Shown piece by piece: positions 1 through 6,471 of a stretch of 6,471 nucleotides of DNA. The DNA is taken from the NCBI GenBank assembly GCA_017556845.1, contig JAFYMA010000157.1, positions 1 to 6,471 on the forward strand, given 5' to 3'. A program made the position numbers and the translations under genes. This DNA is from Clostridia bacterium. Lineage in GTDB: Bacteria > Bacillota > Clostridia > Oscillospirales > CAG-272. Numbering within the stretch: the first letter of the stretch is position 1; each line of letters starts with the position of its first letter. The notes below the pieces were generated by a model. It was not told the origin of the DNA. It worked only from the letters and a program-made list of their open reading frames with translations, and ran no database searches.

Positions 1-325
1 ACTTAATATCGGTCTCATCTTCAAACGTTTCCGCAAACGTAAGATATCCGTTATCCATCTTGGCAACAGCGGCATACGTATCGTGCACATATTTCTTACC
101 AGCCATAACGTGATACGTGCCGTTGATATCAATGTACGTGTATCTGAACGGGGCTTGCTGTGCATCAGCGTCTCTTATTTTTAAGATCGCAGCCTTTGCA
201 TCGGACACATTCCCTCCGTTTTCTTTGTATGCATCAAATACAAACGCACCGCAATTGTATATATACAATATGCAGGATATGACCAGAAACACCGTTACGG
301 TTACTGATGATATTTTATATTTCAT
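1..325 (-). CDS. Exported or membrane-anchored protein, N-terminal part; possible SGNH/DHHW-type partner of the MBOAT
   Basis: An open frame starts at ATG 325 and runs off the left edge after 108 complete codons. A GGAG at 331-334, 5 nt upstream, and a 12-nt gap from the MBOAT stop support this start and co-transcription. The N-terminus is MKYK followed by a hydrophobic segment (about 5-24, VTVTVFLVISCILYIYN), which looks like a signal anchor. VISC at 15-18 resembles a lipobox, but the hydrophobic run after it argues against lipidation. The visible extracellular part ends in NGYLTFAETFEDETDIK, which resembles the region before the catalytic domain in clostridial SGNH/DHHW proteins encoded beside MBOAT genes. 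No catalytic motif falls inside the window, so the family call rests mainly on position and is tentative. The missing 3' part would decide it. Confidence 0.72.
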   Translation of the reverse strand, partial: MKYKISSVTVTVFLVISCILYIYNCGAFVFDAYKENGGNVSDAKAAILKIRDADAQQAPFRYTYIDINGTYHVMAGKKYVHDTYAAVAKMDNGYLTFAETFEDETDIK

Positions 326-337
326 ATTATCTCCGTA

Positions 338-1732
338 TCAGAAATTAAAGTATATAAACGGGTTGTACGAGCCCTTTACTATACAGCTTACGGCGAAGAT
401 GAACACCGTCATCAGTGCTAAGGGATAAATTACGTTTGCTGCCTTGCTGTTCTTTATTTTTTCGGGAACGTATTTGAATACCGGTATGCAGAACAAAAGC
501 GCGAAAATAAATTCAAATTTATTTTCCGACAGATAGAATACTACCTTATCGCATACAAGTCCGGACGAACCTACGCCGAACATATTCTTCATATACTCAA
601 CGGCAAGGGAAAGGCTTTCAGCTCTGAACAGCACCCAACCCATAACAACGAAGAAAAGCGTATATACCACACCGAAACCCTTGAGCTTTTCTGCAAAGTG
701 TGTCAGCTTTTCAAGCGCTATAAGGACGAAATACATAAGTCCCCAGATGATGAACGTCCAGTTTGCCCCGTGCCATACGCCTGTCAAAAACCATACGGCA
801 AACAAATTCAGAACCAGACGGCTCTTCGTTTTCACACGGCTTCCGCCGAGGGGAAAGTAAACGTAATCACGGAACCACGTTCCGAGTGAGATGTGCCATC
901 TTCTCCAGAATTCCGAAACGGAGCGTGACATATACGGATAATCGAAGTTTTCAAGAAAGTGAAAGCCGAACATTCTTCCAAGACCGATAGCCATATCGGA
1001 ATATCCCGAAAAGTCGTAGAATATCTGGAACGTATAAGCAATAGCGCCTACCCAGGCAAACGATACGCTTCGTTCGTCGGCATTGAACGCTGCATCTGCG
1101 ACCAGAGCCATAATGTTCGACAAAAGCACCTTTTTGCAAAAACCGATTATAAATCTGCATATACCCTTTGAAAAATCCTCAAACGTCTCCTTACGGCCTT
1201 GTATCTGCTCTGCAACGGTCTGATAGCGGACGATGGGGCCCGCTATAAGCTGCGGAAAGAACGATATATACAAAGCGATATTCATAGGATTTTTCTGCAC
1301 TGCGCCGTCCTTTCTGTATACGTCGATAACGTAGGACATTGCCTGGAACGTGAAAAACGATATACAGATCGGCAGAGCTATGCTCGTGACGGTCACGGGC
1401 AAGCCTAATTTACTGAGGTTGTCGAGTGTAAAATTGAGATATTTGAATATGAAAAGTATACCTAAATTCGCAATTACCGACAGAGCAACTATCACCCTGC
1501 AAAGCGTATCGTTGCTCCTTTTTTTGTCTATACACAGAGCAAAAAGCCAGTTCAGCATTATAGAGCCGATCATCACGAGAACGAATTTAGGCTCACCCCA
1601 TGCGTAGAAAAACAAGCTTGCAAGCGTTAAAAGAACGTTCTGAGCCGTTCTGCTCTTACGGCACACGCCGTAATACAGTATAAGCACTATCGGCAAAAAA
1701 GCAAATATAAATGTTATACTTGAAAATAACAT
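338..1732 (-). CDS. MBOAT-family membrane O-acyltransferase (AlgI/PatA type)
   Basis: This 464-residue polytopic membrane protein has many hydrophobic segments from the N-terminal LFSSITFIFAFLPIVLILYY onward. It is expected to take an acyl group, usually acetyl from acetyl-CoA, in the cytoplasm and pass it across the membrane to an SGNH partner. AlgI-type hallmarks are present in order: SFFTFQAMSYVIDVYR (125-140), FFPQLIAGPIVR (158-169), YDFSGYSDMAIG (239-250), EFWRRWHISLGTWFRDY (274-290), YFPLGGSR (292-299) and TGVWHGANW (317-325) with the conserved catalytic His321. The C-terminus NPFIYFNF is also typical. The length is normal. It lies 35 nt after iorB and 12 nt before another exported protein gene, so it is probably co-transcribed with both. 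The only good Shine-Dalgarno sequence (AGGAGG, 1750-1755) is 17 nt from the ATG, further than usual. No alternative in-frame start exists before the upstream TAG. The acyl donor and acceptor are unknown. Confidence 0.93.
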   Translation of the reverse strand: MLFSSITFIFAFLPIVLILYYGVCRKSRTAQNVLLTLASLFFYAWGEPKFVLVMIGSIMLNWLFALCIDKKRSNDTLCRVIVALSVIANLGILFIFKYLNFTLDNLSKLGLPVTVTSIALPICISFFTFQAMSYVIDVYRKDGAVQKNPMNIALYISFFPQLIAGPIVRYQTVAEQIQGRKETFEDFSKGICRFIIGFCKKVLLSNIMALVADAAFNADERSVSFAWVGAIAYTFQIFYDFSGYSDMAIGLGRMFGFHFLENFDYPYMSRSVSEFWRRWHISLGTWFRDYVYFPLGGSRVKTKSRLVLNLFAVWFLTGVWHGANWTFIIWGLMYFVLIALEKLTHFAEKLKGFGVVYTLFFVVMGWVLFRAESLSLAVEYMKNMFGVGSSGLVCDKVVFYLSENKFEFIFALLFCIPVFKYVPEKIKNSKAANVIYPLALMTVFIFAVSCIVKGSYNPFIYFNF

Positions 1733-1749
1733 TTTACCGTTTCTCTTTT

Positions 1750-1755
1750 CCTCCT
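1750..1755 (-). promoter_or_regulatory. Distant Shine-Dalgarno sequence of the MBOAT gene
   Basis: AGGAGG is separated from the ATG at 1732 by 17 nt, against the usual 5-10. The intervening bases offer only a weak GAGA-like match and no in-frame ATG, GTG or TTG. The site is perfect in sequence but unusual in position, so MBOAT translation may be weak. Confidence 0.55.
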
Positions 1756-1767
1756 ATTTTGCATGCA

Positions 1768-2346
1768 TCATTCAGATGCCTTGGAGTATCCCTCTTCAAA
1801 TGCTTTTATGTTCGTTTCCTTTGTTTTTTCGGGAACTGTTGACAGGATCTTGTCTATCCAGATCTGCTTGTCGATATGCATAAAGCTTGCCGCCATGCCG
1901 AGCAGAGCCATGTTTACTGCCTTTGCCAAGCCTGCGTTTTCCGCTATTGACAGTGCGTCTGCGCATATCGTCTTAATTCCCGCATTTGATATTTTTTCGA
2001 TGATATTGCAGGGATATTCCGCCTTGCCCGATATAACGGGCATCGGATCTATCTTCTGCGTATTCGTTATAAGTATTCCGTCAGGCTTGAGGTACGACAT
2101 CCAGCGCGCCGCTTCGAGCTGCTCAAAGGATATGAGGATATCTGCCTGTCCCTTTTCGATAACGGGAGAAAATACCTTGTCGCCGTATTTTACGTACGTT
2201 ACGACGCTGCCGCCTCTTTGCGACATACCGTGTACCTCGCTGACCTTTACGTCATATCCAAGGTCAGTAAATACCGCGCCCATTATTTTTGACGACAGAA
2301 GTGTGCCCTGACCGCCGACACCTACGATAAGTATGCTTTTAACCAT
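1768..2346 (-). CDS. iorB: Indolepyruvate:ferredoxin oxidoreductase beta subunit (IorB)
   Basis: This 192-residue cytoplasmic subunit pairs with IorA in the oxygen-sensitive, CoA-dependent oxidative decarboxylation of indolepyruvate, phenylpyruvate and hydroxyphenylpyruvate. It belongs to the gamma-domain family of 2-oxoacid:ferredoxin oxidoreductases. An N-terminal Rossmann-like GVGGQGT (9-15) is followed by SEVHGMSQRGGSV (36-48), the signature of this subunit. The length is normal for the family and the frame is intact. The start is firm: a perfect AAGGAGG lies 8 nt upstream and shares bases with the iorA stop codon, 13 nt away, which indicates tight co-translation. IorB alone has neither the TPP site nor the iron-sulfur clusters, so its activity depends on whether the upstream iorA is really broken. 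The MBOAT gene follows after 35 nt without a visible terminator. Confidence 0.95.
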   Translation of the reverse strand: MVKSILIVGVGGQGTLLSSKIMGAVFTDLGYDVKVSEVHGMSQRGGSVVTYVKYGDKVFSPVIEKGQADILISFEQLEAARWMSYLKPDGILITNTQKIDPMPVISGKAEYPCNIIEKISNAGIKTICADALSIAENAGLAKAVNMALLGMAASFMHIDKQIWIDKILSTVPEKTKETNIKAFEEGYSKASE

Positions 2347-2354
2347 TGTATTTT

Positions 2355-2361
2355 CCTCCTT
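2355..2361 (-). promoter_or_regulatory. Ribosome binding site of iorB
   Basis: AAGGAGG is 8 nt upstream of the iorB ATG and uses the last two bases of the iorA TAA stop codon. This arrangement suits translational coupling, so failure to translate the end of iorA could also lower IorB. Confidence 0.85.
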
Positions 2362-4096
2362 ATCTTTCTATTGCGCCGAGCTTGCATGCGTACGTGCAAA
2401 CTCCGCAGCCCAGACATTGATTGGAATCAATAAACGCACGGTTCTTTCCGTTTTCGTCCTTCTTGACCGATATAGCGGGACAGCCGCAGTTAAGACACAT
2501 CTTACAGCCTATGCACTTGTCGCTCACCTTAAGAGGCGCCGGATGCTTTATGCCCTTCAAAAGAGCGCACGGACGGCGTGAAATAATGAGTGATACCTCG
2601 CCGCACTCCATTTCCTCTTTAACTACCTTACGAACGTTTTCAACGTCGAACGGATCTACCACGGTTATTCTGTTTATACCGATCGCTCTGCCCAGAGCCT
2701 CAATATCGACAGCCGTCGTCACGTCGCCCCTTATCGTTTTACCGTTGGCGGGGTTGTTCTGGTGGCCCGTCATACCCGTGATGGAGTTGTCAAGCACTAC
2801 CACCGTTGAAAAGCCCTTGTTATATACTATATCAATAAGTCCCGTAATACCCGAATGGATAAACGTAGAGTCGCCTATTACCGCAAGAGAATTCTTGCTT
2901 TCTATGCCGAGCGCCTTGTTGTAGCCGTGAAGAGCCGACACGGACGCACCCATACAGATGCAGGCGTCAACACCCGACAACGGAGCTGAAGCGCCGAGAG
3001 TATAGCAGCCGATATCGCCGCTGACGTACGGTGAGAACTGCTTTATTGCGTAATAGAAGCCTCTGTGAGGACAGCCTGCGCAAAGCACGGGAGGACGTGC
3101 GGGTATCTGCTCGGGATACTCGATGCACTGATCGTGCGTACCGTCAACTGCCGCCTTTACCGTCGCCTGTGAAAACTCGCCGAGCATTGAGAATATCTGT
3201 TTACCTACGACCTTTATACCGTTTTTCAGGCAATGATCCTCAATCACGCTGTCAAGCTCCTCAACCACGTAAAGCTCGTCCACATGCGATGCAAAATCCT
3301 TTATAATATTTACGGGCAGGGGGTTGACCATACCCAATTTAAGATAGCTTGCATCCTCGCCGAACGCTTCTCTTGCGTAATTGTACGTCGTACCTGCGCA
3401 GATGAAGCCTCTTTTTTTGCTGTAATATTCGATTTTGTTTATTTCGCAGCCTTCTGCCCACTGCGCAAGCTCTGCCATACGCTTTTCAACGTGTACGTGG
3501 CGGGGACGCGCCATTGCAGGCATCATTACGTTTTTCATTACGTCCTTTTCGTACTTTACCGTTTCTCTTTCTTCTCTTTGGCCAAGCTCTACCAACGAGC
3601 GAGAGTGAGATATTCTCGTTGAAAGACGCAAAAGCACGGGCGTATCGTATTTTTCCGAAAGCTCGTAAGCCAGCTTTGTGAACTGCGTGCATTCCTCGGA
3701 GTCCGACGGCTCAAGCATAGGCACCTTTGCGCCTATTGCGTGGTGGCGTGAATCCTGCTCGTTCTGAGATGAATGCATTCCGGGGTCGTCTGCCACAGCG
3801 CACACAAATCCACCCTTTACGCCTATGTACGACATCGTGTAAAGCGGATCGGCAGCTACGTTAAGTCCAACGTGCTTCATAGCGCAGAAGCTGCGTACGC
3901 CCGCGATGCTTGCACCTGATGCAACCTCGAAGGCTACCTTTTCATTGGGCGCCCAGTCGCATTATATCTCCTCGTATTTCGCCACGTTTTCCGTGATCTC
4001 GGTGCTTGGTGTTCCGGGGTATGAGGAAACTATCTTAACGCCTGCCTCGTACAGACCGCGCGCAACAGCTTCGTTACCCAAAAGCAGTTTTTTCAT
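2360..4096 (-). pseudogene. iorA: Indolepyruvate:ferredoxin oxidoreductase alpha subunit (IorA), interrupted by an in-frame TAA
   Basis: Full-frame IorA would have 578 residues, the normal family length. It starts at 4096 with MKKLLLGNEAVARG and carries the SYPGTPSTEI motif of the first thiamine-pyrophosphate domain. Codon 45 (3962-3964) is TAA where the family has Tyr. Downstream the same frame continues unbroken with CDWAPNEKVAFEVASGAS and MKHVGLNVAADPLYT. Other motifs are CPHRG (342-346), the TPP/Mg motif GDSTF (408-412) followed by DN (436-437), and two C-terminal [4Fe-4S] sites at Cys528/531/534/539 and Cys561/564/567/571. With IorB the enzyme converts arylpyruvates plus CoA to arylacetyl-CoA and CO2, reducing ferredoxin, and it can run in reverse. 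The first in-frame ATG after the stop is at 3880. A product from there would lack residues 1-72, including TPP-site residues, and has no Shine-Dalgarno sequence, so it is unlikely to be active. The alternatives are a true nonsense mutation or a base-call error. The gene identity is certain; only its integrity is in doubt. Confidence 0.93.
3962..3964 (-). other. Premature in-frame stop codon (TAA) in iorA
   Basis: The codons read GAG GAG ATA TAA TGC GAC TGG on the minus strand. Family members read EEIY followed by a C/A-x-W-x-P-N-E-K-V-A pattern, so one transversion from TAT or TAC explains the stop. The 44 codons before it and 533 sense codons after it share one frame, so no insertion or deletion is needed. 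Confidence 0.95.
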
Positions 4097-4106
4097 ATCG
4101 TTCAAT

Positions 4107-4112
4107 TCCTTC
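4107..4112 (-). promoter_or_regulatory. Ribosome binding site of iorA
   Basis: GAAGGA lies 10 nt upstream of the ATG at 4096 and overlaps the TGA stop of the SGNH gene (4111-4113). It supports 4096 as the native iorA start, rather than the downstream ATG at 3880, which has no such site. Confidence 0.65.
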
Positions 4113-5334
4113 ACTTTAAAATTTCTTTTATATTTGCTTCGCTTAGAATATGTATTACGTAATCGGGCTTATGAGAATTCAAAAGCTCCGTATTTACCGT
4201 GTGATCCCACATTTTCTGCATATACACGCAGGAAAAATCGTCGCACAGGAATTTCATTAGTCCCGTTGAAAACGAATCCCTTACGAAAAGACACGTGGGA
4301 AAAGAGCCGTTTTGTGTATGAACGGTGTATTCGTCCCTTATATGCGAGCCCTGAATGGCGTACGGACGCACCTTATCGTAAAGCGGATTGCCATCGAATT
4401 TCGGGCTGAGAAAATACGCCTTTTCCGAATACTCATCCTTGCCCTCGTCAATAAAGTTCCCCGCAATGCACAAATGCTCCTCAATGACGAAATCATTCAG
4501 CGTGTGCGTCGGTATTTCAGATCTTTGCTCCTTTATTATACCGTGAATGACCTCGTACGCCTTGAATGCGGCGTATTCCGTCCAGTGAGTATCTGTCTGA
4601 TATACAAGCGGATAGCCGTCATCTTTGGCGTTTATCAGCGTATCTGTAAGATCGACTATGCAAACGCCGGTGTCGCTCATAGCGCGCATAAGCTGTACTC
4701 TCGGCGTCATTACAGACGTATCAACACCGTGCGGAGCGTACTCGCCGTATATGCTCTGCGGTGTCGGCACTATGGCAACTATCAGCCTGCCGCCCGCATT
4801 TTTGACCTGCTCATCTCTTTCAATAAGCCGTTTTTTAAGATAATTTACGGTGTTTTCGCTCAAGGCTCCGTTCGGTTCGTACGCATCAAGATGGCTTTTC
4901 AAGAAAAGCTGTGAATTGCCGCCTGCGTAAAAATCAACGCTCTGCGCCTTTGACGGCGGTCTTACCGTCACCTTTTCCTCTTCGCCGTTGCAGATCACCG
5001 TATATTCAATATCTCTGTTTTTTTCGGCATCGACCGTGATGAAAAACACGCCGTTTCTGCTCTGTGCTGTAAATTCCCTGCCGCCGCCGACGGCGCTGAC
5101 GGTTGATCCGTCAGTGCACATACCGCCTATTACGGCGCTTTTTTCGTCAACTGCATATACGCCGTTTATCCTGACGTACCCTTTCCCGTTTTCGCTCGGT
5201 TCCGGTGTACTTTCCTCGGATAATTCCGTATACTGCACCGTATATACCGTATCTGATACAACGGTATTGACATCACACGAGCAAAGGCACGTTAAAAGCA
5301 TAACGCACGCAAGCAGTATTGACGGATATCTCAT
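4111..5334 (-). CDS. AlgX/AlgJ-like SGNH-hydrolase lipoprotein, probable surface O-acyltransferase
   Basis: This is a 407-residue exported protein. A short hydrophobic signal peptide ends in a lipobox-like LCSC, making Cys20 the probable lipidation site on the outer face of the membrane. A Ser/Glu/Pro-rich linker follows (about 35-50), then a beta-rich, Ig-like segment (about 52-128), then the SGNH domain (about 132-407). QTDTHW (246-251) supplies the Asp248/His250 pair, and RDSFS (352-356) supplies the likely nucleophile Ser354. The order and the roughly 105-residue spacing match AlgX/AlgJ proteins, which put acetyl groups on exopolysaccharide delivered by an AlgI-type MBOAT. The C-terminal KPDYVIHIL is also typical of the family. 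The start is 1 nt after the paaK stop, with no clear Shine-Dalgarno sequence, so translation is probably coupled. The likely partner is the MBOAT gene at 338-1732, although iorAB lies between them. The acceptor polymer is unknown. Simple esterase activity is the main alternative. Confidence 0.82.
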   Translation of the reverse strand: MRYPSILLACVMLLTCLCSCDVNTVVSDTVYTVQYTELSEESTPEPSENGKGYVRINGVYAVDEKSAVIGGMCTDGSTVSAVGGGREFTAQSRNGVFFITVDAEKNRDIEYTVICNGEEEKVTVRPPSKAQSVDFYAGGNSQLFLKSHLDAYEPNGALSENTVNYLKKRLIERDEQVKNAGGRLIVAIVPTPQSIYGEYAPHGVDTSVMTPRVQLMRAMSDTGVCIVDLTDTLINAKDDGYPLVYQTDTHWTEYAAFKAYEVIHGIIKEQRSEIPTHTLNDFVIEEHLCIAGNFIDEGKDEYSEKAYFLSPKFDGNPLYDKVRPYAIQGSHIRDEYTVHTQNGSFPTCLFVRDSFSTGLMKFLCDDFSCVYMQKMWDHTVNTELLNSHKPDYVIHILSEANIKEILK

Positions 5335-5335
5335 C

Positions 5336-6471
5336 TTATTTTGCGTTTCTCAGATCGACTACTCTTTTCGCCTTGCCGACGAAGCGTTCAATGCTCTTCG
5401 GCTCTGCTAAAGTTACCTTTATTTCAATACCGAGTATCGCCTTTATCTTATCGTGTATCTTCTTCTGAAGAGCCTCAAGCTCGCCGTAGCGTGCAAGCAG
5501 ATTGCCGTCTGCAAGCTCGACCTTTACCTCAAGGCTGTCCGAATATCCCTCTCTGCGTACGATAAGCTGGTAGTGGGGGGATATGTGATCTATGCCGATA
5601 AGGGCGCTTTCCACCTGTGTCGGAAATACGTTTACGCCTCTTATCTTGAGCATATCGTCGCTTCTGCCGATTATCTTGCTCATTCTTGCCGACGTTCTTC
5701 CGCACAGACAAGGCTCGTAATTGATATTCGTCAGATCCTTCGTTCTGTAACGGAGCATCGGTATACCGTGCTTTGTAAGGTTCGTTATTACGAGCTCACC
5801 CGTTGAGCCCTTGGGAAGCACCTGTCCTGTCACAGGGTCGATTATCTCGCACAGAAAATGGTCCTCGCATATATGCAGACCGCTTCTGTATATACATTCG
5901 CCCGACATACCCGGCCCGTTAAGCTCGCTTAAGCCGTAGTTGTCCGTTGCGAAAAATCCGTTGCCCCATTTTTGCTCTATCTCGTTACGCATTGCGACAG
6001 TCGAGCCCTCGCTTCCGAGCAGACCGAGCTTCAATTTATATCTGTCAAGCGGAAATTCATTTGACATTTCGTGCGCCGCCTCGGCAAGATACATACAGTA
6101 CGAAGGCGTTGCAACTATCGTATCAGTACCGAAATCACGCATAAACTTAAGCTGCTTTTCGGTGTTGCCCGATGATGTGGGAATGACCGTTGCGCCTATT
6201 CTTTCAAGTCCGTAGTGAAGACCGAGCGCACCTGTGAACATACCGTAGCCGAAGCATATCTGAACCATGCTCTCCTCTGTTGCGCCTGCTGCAACGACAA
6301 GCCTTGCAACCTGCTCTGACCAGTTATCAAGGTCTTCTCTCGTGTAGCCGACGACGGTGGGATTGCCCGTCGTTCCCGACGAGGCGTGAAGGCGTACTAT
6401 GTCCTTCATCGGCGCGCCGAACATACCGAAGGGATAATTGTCACGCAGATCGGTCTTGTTCGTAAAGGGAA
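5336..6471 (-). CDS. paaK: Phenylacetate-CoA ligase (PaaK family), 5' end missing
   Basis: This cytoplasmic adenylate-forming enzyme activates phenylacetate or related arylacetates with ATP and CoA to give the aryl-CoA, AMP and PPi. The frame stays open to the right edge, reading PFTNKTDLRDNYPFG before the first Met at 6424, so that Met is internal. The window holds 377 complete codons. Family members have about 430 residues, so some 55 N-terminal residues are missing. Visible motifs are the ATP-binding SSGTTGNP (6359-6382), YGLSELNGPG of the adenylate site (around 5909-5938), TGELVITNL and RYRTKD, the hinge region GRSDDMLKIRG (5636-5668), and a C-terminal GKAKRV whose lysine is the likely catalytic residue. 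The CLCGRT segment is typical of PaaK. The next gene starts 1 nt after the stop, and iorAB follows, a common partner of PaaK-like ligases in anaerobes. The family call is firm. The exact aryl substrate (phenyl-, indole- or hydroxyphenylacetate) cannot be read from sequence. Confidence 0.95.
   Translation of the reverse strand, partial: PFTNKTDLRDNYPFGMFGAPMKDIVRLHASSGTTGNPTVVGYTREDLDNWSEQVARLVVAAGATEESMVQICFGYGMFTGALGLHYGLERIGATVIPTSSGNTEKQLKFMRDFGTDTIVATPSYCMYLAEAAHEMSNEFPLDRYKLKLGLLGSEGSTVAMRNEIEQKWGNGFFATDNYGLSELNGPGMSGECIYRSGLHICEDHFLCEIIDPVTGQVLPKGSTGELVITNLTKHGIPMLRYRTKDLTNINYEPCLCGRTSARMSKIIGRSDDMLKIRGVNVFPTQVESALIGIDHISPHYQLIVRREGYSDSLEVKVELADGNLLARYGELEALQKKIHDKIKAILGIEIKVTLAEPKSIERFVGKAKRVVDLRNAK

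Noticed and set aside
1765..1779. Small hairpin GCATC-ATTCA-GATGC at the end of iorB as a terminator
   Set aside because: The stem is only 5 bp and no T-run follows on the minus strand, so a Rho-independent terminator is not supported.
1763..2311. A 182-codon plus-strand open frame antisense to iorB
   Set aside because: It mirrors a clearly real, conserved gene and shows no family motifs or ribosome binding site. It is explained by codon usage of the opposite strand.
2360..3880. A genuine short IorA starting at ATG 3880
   Set aside because: The ATG lies inside a conserved family segment, has no Shine-Dalgarno sequence, and would remove residues 1-72 of the TPP domain. The upstream start at 4096 has a ribosome binding site and a family-typical N-terminus.
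3942..3962. Reinitiation at the ATG overlapping the iorA stop (TAATG) as a rescue of translation
   Set aside because: That ATG is out of frame and reads only MRLGAQ before a TGA, so it cannot restore IorA.
3962..3964. Programmed recoding of the stop as selenocysteine or pyrrolysine
   Set aside because: Those use TGA and TAG, not TAA, and the family residue here is Tyr. TAA is used as a normal stop for paaK and iorA in this window, so code reassignment is not supported.
4312..4914. A 200-codon plus-strand open frame antisense to the SGNH gene
   Set aside because: It lies entirely opposite a gene with catalytic motifs, and its translation is Arg/Val/Tyr-rich with no recognisable domain.
5336..6424. 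Full-length paaK starting at Met 6424
   Set aside because: The frame continues upstream to the window edge with the family sequence KTDLRDNYPFG, so this Met is internal and the gene is cut by the window.

Overview
This window looks like one densely packed operon of an anaerobic Gram-positive bacterium, most likely a gut- or rumen-type member of the Clostridia. The evidence is indirect. It carries a ferredoxin-dependent 2-oxoacid oxidoreductase next to an aryl-CoA ligase, strong AGGAGG-type ribosome binding sites, gaps of 1 to 35 nt between genes, and MBOAT/SGNH surface acyltransferase genes of a type common in Clostridia. The genus cannot be fixed from the sequence alone.

All six genes are on the minus strand, so transcription runs from high to low coordinates. 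In order they are: (1) the 3' part of a phenylacetate-CoA ligase gene (paaK), which enters from beyond the right edge; (2) an AlgX/AlgJ-like SGNH lipoprotein, starting 1 nt after the paaK stop; (3) iorA, the alpha subunit of indolepyruvate:ferredoxin oxidoreductase, interrupted by an in-frame TAA at codon 45; (4) iorB, the beta subunit; (5) an AlgI/PatA-type MBOAT membrane acyltransferase; (6) the first 108 codons of an exported protein that leaves through the left edge and is probably another SGNH/DHHW-type partner of the MBOAT. No gene-free stretch exceeds 35 nt. I see no terminator, internal promoter, RNA gene, mobile element or CRISPR array.

Two functions are interleaved. PaaK and IorAB both make or consume arylacetyl-CoA (phenylacetyl-, indoleacetyl- and 4-hydroxyphenylacetyl-CoA). 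Together they can salvage arylacetates into aromatic amino acids by reductive carboxylation, or ferment aromatic amino acids. The MBOAT and SGNH proteins normally move acyl groups, usually acetyl, across the membrane onto cell-surface polymers. The SGNH gene lies between paaK and iorA, and the MBOAT gene directly follows iorB. This arrangement suggests, as a hypothesis only, that the acyl group placed on the surface could be an arylacetyl group rather than acetyl.

The clearest anomaly read directly from the bases is the TAA at 3962-3964 in iorA. The reading frame is kept and strongly family-like on both sides of it, which fits a single substitution in an expected Tyr codon: a recent nonsense mutation or a sequencing/assembly error.
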